NCBI GenBank assembly: GCA_033439795.1
Contig: JAUTDP010000009.1
Span: 1,054,001-1,118,000 of the forward strand
Length of the DNA stretch: 64,000 bases
Direction: 5' to 3'
Source: Sordaria brevicollis
Lineage: Eukaryota > Ascomycota > Sordariomycetes > Sordariales > Sordariaceae
Shown here: in pieces, positions 11,801 through 22,459 of the stretch
Numbering within the stretch: the stretch's first letter is position 1
How the letters are laid out: each line of letters begins with the position of its first letter
The notes under the pieces: generated by a model
The model's database searches: none
What the model was told of the DNA's origin: nothing
The model's input: only the letters and a program-made list of their open reading frames with translations
Program-made: the position numbers and the translations under genes

Positions 11801-12121
11801 CGTTAATCTCTTTTAAGCGGGCACTAAACTATAATAACCGTTTCGAACGTTAGCGGTCGCCGTTATTATTATCGTTATTATTATCGGCGGCGCGTTTCTT
11901 AGGAGGTATAGCGGGAGCGGGGGCGGCGGTACTAAGTATAAAGCGGACTTTAAATAAATTAGCGGGTTAATTGGGATCCTTCAATATTAATTTTAAACGA
12001 TGCGGGGTATTTATACGAGCTTAAAATAGTAATTAGAATATAAATACCCTTAAATTTAGTAATAATATAGGAGTTTGAAGGTTTGGGGTTATTACGTATG
12101 AATAGATTTTACGTATATATC

Positions 12122-12177
12122 TGTAAAGGGGGGTGCCCGTACAAAGTGGGGACTGACACCTCGTTTTCAATACACAG
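12122..12177 (-). repeat. Right terminal inverted repeat of first transposon block
   Basis: Inverted partner of 7629-7684. On the plus strand it runs from TGTAAAGGGGGGTGCCCG to TTTTCAATACACAG. The outer flank (CTGCCAAAG) does not repeat the left outer flank. Confidence 0.9.
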
Positions 12178-13329
12178 CTGCCAAAGAATGGAAGTGCAGC
12201 GCTGCAGACTGCCCCACTCCAGGCACCCGTTGCCAAGAACGGGCCACTGACAGTTCAGGGCCGGGGACGAGGCCCCGCATGCCGGTTTGGCATCCCCCTG
12301 TTTCGCGCTCAGCTATGGCAGTGACGCTAGCAGCAGCTCCGTCCCGTCATTGCCATTTTCGAATTTCGAGGCCATTGTTGGCGCTGTCCCAAAACTTCAC
12401 CAGATCTTCTTCTCAATTCAAGTCGTTGTGTTACCATGGGGCAGAGGCTGTGTATACGCTGTCGTCGGCAGCACTGCAGGAAGAACCCTTTAAGCCTTTC
12501 CGAAGCCTTGAAGTGATGCTCGACACATCAGACTACCTCTACTGCTGCACATCGATGCAACTGGATGGCGGCGCCCCCCTCATTTCCGCGGCCCGTTGGC
12601 CGACATCGTTTAAAAGACCTTCAGGTCCCTCTTTCCTCTTTGGCCATCCATCAGCTCGTGTTGGACCGCACCAGTCATCTCAGAAAATACCTCTAGGATG
12701 ACATGGCACCTTTTTAGATGCCCCTACTATATACATACATACCCCATTTTCTATACCTCTTGTTGCAACCTAGAAGCCTAGAGTCTCCATGGGCGACTGA
12801 CTACTAGTCATAGGTGGTCACCTTTTAATTTCCTTTTCGAGTTTATCATATGTCCAATTTCGTTACTAATTTACCTGCTCCGAGCTTCCCTCTGGGCAAA
12901 ACGACAAGCTTTTCCATCCAATTCACCGATTGCTCTTGCCTTCTTGACGATACCACCTTGAGACAGTCATCAACCGAGTTTTCTGGCCAAGCGTTACGGA
13001 CGTGTTGTTGCTTGATTCAAGCTAGTCCGGCCTGTGACACCACCCCGGGTTGTCGCGACCAACATTGGGATTTCCGCGACAGGACTTCTTTTCTGCGACC
13101 ATCTCCATTGCAAGTCCACTTCATCCTCTGACAAGGACAGCCACATTGAAGCCATCTTCCCCAAACGCCTCGATCTATCACTCACTGATCGGCGGATCAG
13201 CATTGGCTTCGCCTTGTATCGTTTCAGGGGTGTCTTGCCTGCCCGTCTAGCACCCGTTCCAGACTTAGACAGCATCAATCGAGCCACTCGACTCCAGCCC
13301 GGCCAATCTCGCACCCTCCAACAACCAAG
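12178..13329. other. Upstream region of the BAR-SH3 gene
   Basis: Base composition returns to normal immediately outside the inverted repeat. The region has several pyrimidine-rich stretches suited to a fungal promoter and 5' leader. An open frame at 12279-12701 has no family resemblance and I do not support it as a gene. Confidence 0.5.
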
Positions 13330-15047
13330 ATGCAGTCTGTGCAGCGCCAGTTCACGAAACTTCGAAGCAAAGGCCCGGGCAACAATGCCGCCGTCTCCGT
13401 TCTACTGAAGGAGTACGAGGATGCGGACCAGCTCCTCGCAAGAGTAAGCTCAACGTTGCCCCTCTCCTCAATCAGCCGTCGACCTAGTGTACCGTTTTCT
13501 GACCTGGCTTCTTTCTTGCTGCAGCTTCTTGAAAACTCCAGGGCCTGGAGGGATGCATGGGCCTCGCTCGTACATCACCAATTGCAGTTCATCGTCGAAC
13601 TTGAAGGCCTCTACGATCCGATTGTCGGCGCCTCCGATGGCCATGGCCGCGAATCTGTCCCTACTCCCCGGCTACAGCTCGAACGAACATACAGGTTAAA
13701 GCAAGCCTATGCCGAACTCAAGGCCGAGCTGGCGGATGAGATTAGCACGATCGAAGACCGAGTGATTCGGCCAGCTGTTGAAGCGCGCGATTGCATCGCC
13801 CCAATTCGCAAGACGATCAAGAAACGAGAAAACAAGAGGCTGGATTACGAAAGGGCCCAGGACAAAGTCAGCAAGCTTCACAAAAAGCATACGAGGACAC
13901 CCAAGGAGGAAGCTTCTTTGGCAAAGGCCGAGGTCGAAATGGCCCAAGCAGGCGATGTAAGAACTCAGCTCCAAGACAGCCCCTGGAACTGGTGTGATGT
14001 CGGCTGTGCTAACTATGCATGTAGGAATTTAGCATTGCAGATGACCACCTCCAATCGACTTTGCCTCCCATCATAAACGCATCCTTCAGTTTGGTACCAT
14101 CTCTCCTTGCAGCCTTGGTTCTGATTCAGAACCGCCTGTCGGGACTATACTATACGACCGTCCAGGGTTACTGCGTTGAATCAGGCTTTCCCTCGCCTCC
14201 GCCTCCCATGGCCGAAGTTGTAGCAGCATGGGAAGCCGCCTTCGTACCCGCCAGGGATGATTTCGAGTCCGTTAGCATTGTGGCCCGCGGCAAGGCAGCC
14301 CATTCGCCTATGACTTTACAGCCCCCCGAGGGCCCGAGCCGAAGATTATCGGGCATGATACCTGGAAGGAACGACATGCGCCGGGTTACTTCGCCAATGC
14401 CGTCTACGTCCAGTGCGTCAACATACAGCGGCGGCGGTGGTTACCAAGGACGTAACAACCTGCGCATTCCCTCTGCTGGTGCCTACTCCTCACGCCCCAC
14501 ATCACCCGCTGCTTCCGAACGGTCTTCACATACCTCCAGCCCGCCGGCCTCTTCTTACTCAGGCTACTCCGGCCACCAAAATCGTCAACCAAAAAGACTC
14601 GACTACCTGGCGCCTACGGAATTCACACAGGCTACTGCCCTGGGTGGTGGACCTGTAAATCGCACCACTCTCGAGAACAACCGGCCCTTCCCGAGGTCTC
14701 CCTCAACTCAATCGATCAACCGGGCTCACAGTCCCCAGGCTCTTCGAAGTGCTGGCAGCGTAAACTCTGCCGGCAACGGGAACGGAAACGATTACTTTGC
14801 TCTAGCGGTCCAGAAAAAGAGACCTCCCCCGCCTCCGCCCCCGAAGAGGATCGCGAGCCAGCAGCAGCTGGCCGAGTACGTGGTTGCGCAGTATACGTTT
14901 GCAGGGCAGGGAGCTGGAGATCTGTCGTTTCAGGAGGGCGACAGGATCAAGATTTTGAAGAAGACAAAGACGGATCAGGACTGGTGGGTGGGTGAGCTTA
15001 ATGGGAAGCAGGGCAGTTTCCCTGCAAATTATTGCAAGCCGGCATAA
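13330..15047 (+). CDS. BAR and SH3 domain protein (amphiphysin/Rvs167-like)
   Basis: Three exons: 13330-13443, 13525-13956, 14025-15047, giving 522 residues. Intron 1 (GTAAGC to GCAG, CTGAC branch) is 81 bp without a stop, so it could be missed by reading straight through. Intron 2 (68 bp) has GTAAGA, GCTAAC and TAG. Residues about 15-235 form a helical, charged BAR-type region (RAWRDAWASLVHHQ, then KKRENKRLDYERAQDKVSKL), which binds and bends membrane. A Ser/Pro-rich linker follows, ending in a polyproline run before the C-terminal SH3 domain (AEYVVAQYTFAGQGAGDLSF, QDWWVGELNGKQGSFPANY). All key SH3 positions (ALYDY-like, WW, PxNY) are present. Likely role: endocytosis and actin patch function, by analogy with Rvs167/Hob1. 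The N terminus differs from Rvs167, so it may be a related paralogue. Confidence 0.85.
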
Positions 15048-15720
15048 ATCTTTGTTGGTTGCCGCTGTTTTTACTCACTGCGGATCTGGGTGATTAACCC
15101 GGACTATGAGCGAAGTATCATGAATTTTGTTTTCTTTTGAAGCGGGTAAAGGGGAGGGCTCATCATGGAAGGTTAGAATCGGGGCTTCGGTATCGTTCGT
15201 TGGAACGTCCATAATGTACGATTTTGTAAACTAGAATGGGAATGGAAGGAGGTGCCGGACGAGCTGTAACGGAAATGGGACCAACGCGTTTGAGGGTTTG
15301 CAAGAGCACATAAAGCATAGTGTTTAATCAAATCATGTACAACATTCTCAGCGTTCACCAGCCATGGCGCACCATCAGTGTTTTGTCAGGGGGAAAAAGG
15401 AAAAGGCGGAGGACTTCAAGTGGCACACGATGGATGGGTAAGGGGTGTGGAGGCAAGGAAGCCTGGAAACGACCGTTGCATTTTTCTCAAGTTCGAGGAA
15501 GCAGAATAGCCCAGAGGAAGCAAAAGGTCACCGTGCCTCAATGTATAGGGACTCTTCTATATTAGGTTACAGGTTCCGAGTGGATATCAGTGAACAAAAC
15601 TGTTAGAATGCTTATTCTTTCGAGCCCCCCACTCTCCTATGGTATGTGTTTCATCTTCGTACACAATCAACGACATGACACTGTTCACTTACTTCTGATA
15701 TGTCTTTGTTTCTCCATCAA
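15048..15720. other. Convergent intergenic region
   Basis: It lies between the 3' ends of the BAR-SH3 gene and the GFA-domain gene and should hold both 3' untranslated regions. I see no further gene. Confidence 0.5.
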
Positions 15721-17034
15721 CTACCCTTTCAACCCCCCTTCAAGACCCTTCAAAAGCCTCTCCGCCCAATCCGCCATCCCACCTTCCCTTCCCTTCCTAA
15801 CTTCCTCACAAAACGACACCCTTTCACTCCCCCACTCCAACCAATCCTCCGCCCTAGCCCCCCCGTTACTACTCTCAAACAGTCCAACACTAACATCAAT
15901 CACGTCCTTCGCCTTCTCAGCATGATAGAACACCGTCGACCCGCAAGTAGGGCAGAACTCCCTCCATACTCCAGGCGATGATTGATACGTCTTGAGAAGA
16001 TCCCTCTGGTGAATGGTAGCAAAGTCTAACCCACCATCCTTTGAATTGACGGCGCCGTCAACGTCAAAGTGAATGTTACACCGCGGCACAAAAGCCCAGC
16101 ATTGGATCTCGAACCCGGAAACCAACCGGCACGATCTGCACACGCAGGTACCGGCAAAGTATTTGGTGTGTTTCAATATGGGGGTTTCAGATTCGTTGTC
16201 GTGGGAGAGGATTGGGCTGCGGAGCCACCACTTCTCGTCGTGAGGATTCGACGTCACCCCCGAGGGCTCCTCGGCGTACGAGTACATAGCGTCTGGGTAA
16301 TTGCGGTGGGGGACAGTGCTGGCGATGGAGGGCCGGGAGATGGAGAAGGAAATGCGCTTGCAGTGGCAGTGGGCACGGAGGAGTTGGTCGTTGTTGTCGT
16401 TACCACCATCGTTTGTGTCGCTGCTTGGAGGAGGGAGGACTTTGATGGCAGGGAGAAGGTTCTTAGTGGTAGTATTTTGGTTGTTGGTTTTGCTGCTGCT
16501 GTTGTCGGATGTGGATGCGAAAGCGGTAGGAAGCCAGAGAGATAATCCCCAATCTTTGGTATCCTCGACTATCTGATGCTGCCATCGGACCTTGTGATCT
16601 GGATTTTCAGACGGAGAACAAATAATGACTCCTGTTGCTACAGCCCATTCTGGTTTCTCGGTGCTGTCGCTACTGTTTTTGTTCTTCTCGTTGTTGTCCT
16701 CGTCATCGATGGAGTCATCGTCGTCGGAGTAATAAGTCGAGCGCTGGAAGACGTGGCAACCACATGTCGAGCAGAAGTAGTAAGCTGTTGTTTCGAGACC
16801 TGGGTGGTCCGGGTCCGAGTGGTACTTGGTCAGACCGTCCAGAGAAGTGGGATCTGCGTCGAGGGCAACATATGACGTGAAGAGTTGTCCGGTGAGGTGT
16901 CGACAGGAGGTGCAATGGCAGAAGACAATGTCGGTATCCACAGGAGAGAGGGTAACTTGTTTCTGCTCGACAGAACCGCAAAGACATGATATGGTGGCAT
17001 TGGTTGTTTTGACGGACATGGTCTCTTTCTGCAA
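15721..17034 (-). CDS. Tandem GFA/CENP-V-domain protein
   Basis: A single frame of 437 residues; Met1 or Met6 (MSVKTTNATISCLCG) may be the start. It has two copies of the GFA (glutathione-dependent formaldehyde-activating enzyme, DUF636, CENP-V) zinc fold. Copy 1: CLCG near residue 17, FCHCTSC near 39-44, FCSTCGC near 88-91. Copy 2: HCHCKR near 222, CVCRSCRL near 295, FCPTCGSTVFY near 345. Each copy keeps the expected CxC, CxxC-type zinc ligands. Between them is an acidic Asp/Asn/Ser-rich linker (about residues 100-215). Such tandem proteins are common in filamentous fungi, but the name is misleading: true formaldehyde activation is not established for them. Substrate unknown. Confidence 0.85.
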   Translation of the reverse strand: MQKETMSVKTTNATISCLCGSVEQKQVTLSPVDTDIVFCHCTSCRHLTGQLFTSYVALDADPTSLDGLTKYHSDPDHPGLETTAYYFCSTCGCHVFQRSTYYSDDDDSIDDEDNNEKNKNSSDSTEKPEWAVATGVIICSPSENPDHKVRWQHQIVEDTKDWGLSLWLPTAFASTSDNSSSKTNNQNTTTKNLLPAIKVLPPPSSDTNDGGNDNNDQLLRAHCHCKRISFSISRPSIASTVPHRNYPDAMYSYAEEPSGVTSNPHDEKWWLRSPILSHDNESETPILKHTKYFAGTCVCRSCRLVSGFEIQCWAFVPRCNIHFDVDGAVNSKDGGLDFATIHQRDLLKTYQSSPGVWREFCPTCGSTVFYHAEKAKDVIDVSVGLFESSNGGARAEDWLEWGSERVSFCEEVRKGREGGMADWAERLLKGLEGGLKG

Positions 17035-17900
17035 ATCAAGTAGAGAGAGGGATGTTGGAGTTCTCCGTCGCAGGCCGATACGAATTTGTACAGAGATGTT
17101 GATTGTATGCTTCGTAGGCGGGCTAAGGATTATGTTTCGAGAAGGTCATCCGGTCATGAGGAACTTCTGACGGGCAGTGTACTCTTTCTTATACACAGGG
17201 CATATGACCTCGCCCAGGTTGATCGGCTCCGTTACCATTTTTATTGTTGGATTGTACGTTCCTGCTTATGTCGGCTGCTGGTTCAGCCAGGTAGGTAAGG
17301 AAGGACCGCACGTCGTTCAAAGGGCGCAAATGACATCGATAATGCGGGGTTCTTTCCGTTTTTGATCCATCCATCATAAACATCAACTCATTTATGCACG
17401 TTGAGGCAAGTACAAGTTGCGGAACATGCCTTCCGTATCCGTATTATATCGCAGTATTCAGTCCATAGAGGTAGGTACTATGTAAGTAAAGAGGGGAGGA
17501 TCAGCAAGAAGTTCTGAAACGGAAGAAAAGAAGGAAGGAGCCAACATACTACCTAGATGTCTCGATGTACTTAGTGGTTCATCGGCCACTCATGCTTAGG
17601 TCCATCGATTCGTCAGAATGTTCTTTCCTCTTCTTCGTGCAAATTTCCAGTCCTCAACGACCATCGCACTGAAGTGGCAAGACAAATCAAAACACAAGAA
17701 TTTCATGAAATGTTTATTAGGTATCTTTGGTATCTTCCACCTCAATCATGGGCGCATTTTTTGTGCGCCAGCCATTATCTCACAGCTCCTGTCCATTAAC
17801 CGTTACAAACGCCCTCATACACAACCCATCATATATACTGTATATCCCATGTTTTCATATATCCAAACATCTCCAGTCATCCATTCATTCATGTTCGTCA
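17035..17900. other. Intergenic region between GFA gene and purine permease gene
   Basis: It contains the upstream region of the GFA-domain gene (high-numbered side of that gene) and the 3' region of the permease gene. No coding frame is convincing. Confidence 0.5.
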
Positions 17901-19900
17901 TCAATGATGGGCGCCCTTCTCACTGGGGATCTCAATGGGGGAGCCCGGCCTCGAACCAGATGAGCGGTCACCCTTCTCGCCAACCAGCACAGGCTCCGGC
18001 CCGGTGGTTCCTTCAATCGACGTGACAGGCTCATCCTTCTTCCAGGGAGCCTTGCCCTTAGCAATGTAGACCATCCAGCTGGGGACGATGCTGCCAAAGT
18101 TGGGGGCCCATGGGTCCTTGAACTCCTTGTTCTGGGGAACGATGCGACCTCCGGAGACCTTCTCGATGACCCAGACAAGGGTGTTGATGAGCATGTACAT
18201 GCAGATACCGCCAATCAGGCCGTTGGCGATGGAGTAAGTGAAGGCCATGAGGGCAATGCACACGAAGGCGGGGATGGCGTCGCCCATGTACTTCCAGTTG
18301 ATGTCCGTCACAGCGCGAACCATCATAGAGCCGACCAAGATGAGCACGCAGCCGGTGGCCCATGGGGGGATCGAGGCGAAGATGGGAGCGAAGAAGATGG
18401 CGATGAAAAAGCAGAAGCCAGTCGACATGGCAGTGAGACCAGTCTTGCCACCCTCACCAATACCGGCACCGGACTCGACGAAGGCAGTAACCGGGGGAGT
18501 ACCGAAAAGAGCACCAATGGCGATACTGACGGAGTCAACCATGTAACTGCAAAACACATGTTAGTACTCAACAAACAAGATAAAGACAGATGACAACGTA
18601 CGCAATGGTGGAACCCTCAAAGTCACCAGTCTCCTCATCGACAAGGCTGGCATAGCGAGCCATGGCGTACATGGTACCGGTGGTATCGAGAATGTCGACG
18701 TAAAGGAAGGTGATCAGAGCCAAACCGAACTGTCCGCCGTGTCCAGAGATATCCCACTGCTGAACATTGAGGACATGCTTGATCTGATGGAAGTCGACAA
18801 CCTTCTTGAAGAAGTTGAAAGCATCGTTGCCGACATCGGTGTACGGGAAGTAAGTGACCTCGGTAGTGCGGGGCCAAGAGATGACGGAGACGAGAATGAT
18901 ACCGGCGATAATGGCACCCTTGACGCGGTACATGAGGAGCATGGTGGTGAGAATACCGCCACAGAAGATGCCGATCCACATGGTAGGGTTGCGCATCTTG
19001 TCACTGTCCGGGCAGGCACCTGTAACTGAATCGCGGGACTCGGGATGGCAACCAGCAAGCTCGATGGGCACCGTGGCACCGCCGACCGCGAGACCGATAC
19101 CCTCGGAATAGGTCATGCCGATGAGCGTCAGGAAGAAACCAATACCGACACTGGTGGCCAGCTTGATGGACCGGGGGATAGCGCGGGCTAACCACTGACG
19201 CATGCCAAGAAGCGCAAGACCGAAGAACACCCAGCCTTCGACGAAGATGGCAGTAACGGCAACCTGATAAGGAACGAGACCCTGTCCGTGATATCCGACG
19301 ACGGTGTAGGAGAAGTAGGCGTTCAAACCCATGCCGGGCGCAAGACCGATAGGCCTGTTTCATGTGTCAGCAAGCCACAACACCCAAACCCATTTATACA
19401 AACCGTAACTTACAAGTTGGCGAGGAGACCCATGAAGAAAGTAGCGAAAGCAGCGATGGCAGCGGTAGCGGTGATGAGATCTCTCTTGACCTCAGCCTTG
19501 CAGATGGCATAGGTAGGATCGACCTTACACCACGGGTCTTCAGGTCCCGCCGTGCACACGCAGGTTCCTCCACTGTCGGCGACGATGCTTCCGTTGACGG
19601 CGATAATGTACCTGGCCACACGAGCGTTAACAGCCGCACAAACCAATACATCAAGAGGTGATTTTCAAACATACGACATGGCGAAGAAGGTCGCGAGACC
19701 AGCACGCATCTCGGTGAAGAAGTAGGACCCCTTCCTTTCTTTGGGCTGTTGGGCGACGTTTTAGCAAAGAGGCACGCGGCCACTCATTTCCCAAAAACGG
19801 CGCTCACATGTCCAGAGCCATCCAGCTTGAACCAATATCCAACCTTGCTGGTGGCAACCTTGCGGTTGAACGAATCAACCCAATCACCAACTTTCCCCAT
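17901..19900 (-). CDS. azgA: AzgA-like adenine/guanine/hypoxanthine permease
   Basis: Five exons: 19900-19808, 19745-19675, 19611-19414, 19354-18602, 18546-17901, giving 586 residues, the usual size for this family. All introns have GT..AG ends and joining them restores the protein at every junction (MSYIIAVNGSIVADSGGTC; GLLANLPIGLAPGMGLNAYF; STIAYMVDSVS). It is a polytopic plasma-membrane proton-purine symporter of the NAT/NCS2-related AzgA (COG2252) family. The signature GLAPGMGLNAYF and TPPVTAFVESGAGIGEGG followed by KTGLTA are present; the second is the family's substrate-pocket region. The N terminus has the short conserved amphipathic start (WVDSFN, WFKLDGSG). The symbol follows the Aspergillus nidulans orthologue and is by similarity. 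Twin GATA sites lie upstream (see separate entry). Confidence 0.9.
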
Positions 19901-21244
19901 CTTTGCAAGGTACGGCGAGCTGCGGTAGAAATCTCGGAGACGGTTCTTGGGTAGGTATGTCGAAATCGAAGAGACGACGACGACGGACGATTCGTATGAT
20001 GATTTTCGGCTTGGACCGGGGAGAAGATGGATATGGCGGAGAGCGAGGAGATATTTAGGTCGGATATATCCCTAAACTGAACTGACCGACTGGAAGAGTC
20101 GTTGTTGAGAGGAGGTATGGAGGATAGGGAGTCGGCGTGAAGGTGTTCGAATATGTTGTTAACGGCGCACAAAGCACGTTTGCTATGAGCTGTTGCCGAA
20201 GCTGTCACCACCAAACCCTAGCGAGGGACGCAAGAGCATTGGTGAAGGAAGGAGAGAAATCCTTACGAGTCCGACCGAGGCTGGAGGTGGGCGGCCCATC
20301 TTTATGAATCATGACAAGAGGCTGCTGTCAACTCTTGTGAGGTACCAGCAGATGGGGAACCCTAGGTGCAGCATGCTGGTTCACTAGCCCGACCGGGGAC
20401 GAGCCCGGGCGGCGTGTGTGAGTGTGACTGTGGGCAGCCGAAAATCCCAAAACCCGATAAAAAATTTCTTATCTCTGGGCAATCCGCTGGGGCTATTGCG
20501 GGCATCCTCTCACGCTCGCATCCCGTACCGGCAGCGGGCAAGCCGTCCCAAGAGGGAAGAGATGGGATGGCTGGCCACTCCGGGCCCAGCAACGCGTGGA
20601 GAGATGGTGGGTTGAGATGCTTGGCGAGGTGGGGACCGACGATGTTCGAGAAGTGGATTTGCATGGACGGCATTGGCTCGAGCCCGGCGGGCCTTGCAGG
20701 CTCATGAGACAAGATGACGGGAATGACCTTGTCGTTCTCTCCCCACCTGTCCGTCCCATAATGTCATGCAGCCAAGCAGCACGCACCAAAGGTAAAAAAG
20801 TTCAGCACTGTTGAGGGCAAAGACGGCTCACGACGGGGACAAGACGGCTACAACAAGTTCGCCTCTTCAGCCCCTCCACTGGGAACGCCGTTGCGGGCCG
20901 TTTTTACCTGGAACTACCGAAGAGAGATCTTGTCTTTTGCGTCACGGTTCTTCAACACAAGCGAGGATGGTTTCGTGCTTCATACGCCACGCCTTCGTGA
21001 AGCTTCCTGTCAGGTTTCCAAAGCCTCTTCACAACTGTCCCGAGGTAATAGTACGAAGCCAAGATGTCAACTGCGTGAGGGGAACCTGGCGTTGGAGGTT
21101 GAATCCGGAACGGAACTGTTCATCAACGACGGCAACCCTCACAGGCTGGACAGGCTGGAAATTGCGGTTTTGATATGCCTCGATCTGCCAACACGCCACC
21201 AATTGTATTCAATTGACTTTTGATATCATGTAAGAGATGCACTA
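19901..21244. other. Upstream region of the purine permease gene, up to the second transposon
   Basis: Normal base composition throughout. It should hold the permease promoter. Overlapping open frames near 20366-20712 on both strands have no family resemblance and are not supported as genes. The second transposon starts right after its end. Confidence 0.5.
20456..20474. promoter_or_regulatory. Paired GATA sites, candidate NIT2/AreA binding site
   Basis: GATAA at 20456-20460 and CTTATCT (AGATAAG on the other strand) at 20468-20474 face each other within 19 bp, about 560 bp upstream of the permease start codon. NIT2/AreA factors favour two GATA cores within about 30 bp, and azgA in Aspergillus is under nitrogen control. 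The sites are seen; binding is inference. Confidence 0.4.
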
Positions 21245-21250
21245 GCCAGC
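21245..21250 (+). repeat. Left target duplication of the second transposon
   Basis: GCCAGC directly before the left inverted repeat; the same six bases follow the right inverted repeat at 27970-27975. The match extends to TAGCCAGC (8 bp) if the TA at the right element end is counted. Confidence 0.7.
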
Positions 21251-21839
21251 TACGGAGGCCATTGTGTTGGTCGGTTTCAAAAAATTTTGGCGCTAAGTGT
21301 AGTAGCGCGTGCCACCTGTAGGTACTAGAGCCGCGCCCATAGCGTATAATATAGAATTCAATTTAATAATCAAAACAAACGCGCAAGGTCATAACCCCGC
21401 TTCCTCTGCGCGCTAATACTCGTAAACATTTCCTCACCCAACCATTATACATTTGAATTACCGTAATAGCGATCGTTTAAACGTACAATATTACAATAAT
21501 AATAACAATTCTACTACTATTATAATTACTTATATTTATAAGGGTAATACGCTACTTACCGCGCCCGCAGCCTTTAACCCCGATAGTAATTAGCTAGAAT
21601 AGACCGCCTAATTTATTAACGTAATCGAAGAGAGCACCTTTAACGTCGCAAAGTAAATCCTTCTTAATAATAAAGTAAGTAAACTATTTAAATTAATTTA
21701 ATATAATACTAATCAAAGTATTTCTAACCAAATTAATATTATAAGAGGTTCTTCGCACTTAGGATGCTAGAATTAAGTATAGCCTTAAAAGCCCTTCCAA
21801 AATTCTCCCTAAAATTAATACCCTAATTAAGGCCTACGT

Positions 21840-22241
21840 TATAACCGCCTACTTTTTCTTACTTTACGTCCGTAATGCCTTTTATAGCCACTACGTTAAT
21901 AATAATACCCAATACCCTACTATTATTTATATTATCCCTCCCGAAGACATTTTTAGTAGTACTTATATTTATTATATTTATTCCAACTAAGCTAATAAAT
22001 ATTCCTGGAAAATTGCCGTCGACGCCGAGTACGTAGTTAAAGAACAAGAGAAGAAAGGCAAATGGAAATATTAGAAGAAGCGTAGCGATCTTAATAAATA
22101 TACGATTAAATAATTATATAAATTCGAAGCGATTTTTAACGCTAAAATTACCCGCCGCGAGGCCGAGGCCGCCGCTACCGCCGCCGCCGCCGCCACCCTT
22201 AAAAAAAGAAAGGGAAAGGGAATCCGTACCCCGAAGAAGTA
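21840..22241 (+). pseudogene. RIP-degraded reading frame ending in an alanine/lysine-rich tail
   Basis: One plus-strand frame can be read with only three internal stops, all TAA or TAG, explained by CAA or CAG before RIP. Readable text includes IIYIIPPEDIFSS, KYSWKIAVDAEYVVKEQEKK and a tail with a GCC/GCT/ACC codon run (AAATAAAAAT) then KKRKGKGIRTPKK and a TAA stop at 22239-22241. The alanine run escaped RIP because GCC codons lack CpA on the coding strand. I do not recognise the family. Its position, just upstream of the transposase relic in the same orientation, suggests a second element-encoded protein. Confidence 0.45.
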
Positions 22242-22459
22242 AATAGGGTTTTATTAATTTATTTTAATAATACCCAATTAGTAAGGAGTTTAGACTTGGG
22301 AAAGTTTATTCGTTTAAAATAATAATTCGAAATATAATTATAAATTTTAAGAAAAAAGATTAATTTATATTAAAAAGCTTTAAATAATATTTAAATATTC
22401 TATATAGTATCCTTTAAAATTAATTAAAGTTCTTTAAAATTAATTAATCTCCTACAAAA

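Larger units (their letters stand above)
7629..12177. mobile_element. RIP-ruined transposon block bounded by 56-bp inverted repeats
   Basis: The ends 7629-7684 and 12122-12177 are inverted copies of each other, 56 bp with two differences, both transitions of the kind RIP makes. Between them, from about 7830 to 12110, the sequence is A+T-rich, TpA-rich and full of stop codons in all frames. Plus-strand frames near 8340-8880 match a Tc1/mariner transposase, while minus-strand frames near 11750-12000 look like the start of another coding region (PPKKRAADNNN). Tc1/mariner elements are about 2 kb, so the block is either a larger TIR element or a nest of several. I found no convincing target-site duplication directly outside the inverted repeats. 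Confidence 0.75.

Noticed and set aside
13330..14076. One-exon reading of the BAR-SH3 N-terminal part
   Set aside because: The 81-bp intron 13444-13524 has no stop, so the unspliced frame looks open, but splice and branch motifs and BAR continuity favour removal.
20041..20090. TCGGATATATCCC as a UaY-type purine regulator site upstream of the permease gene
   Set aside because: The second half does not read CCGA, so it is only a partial match.
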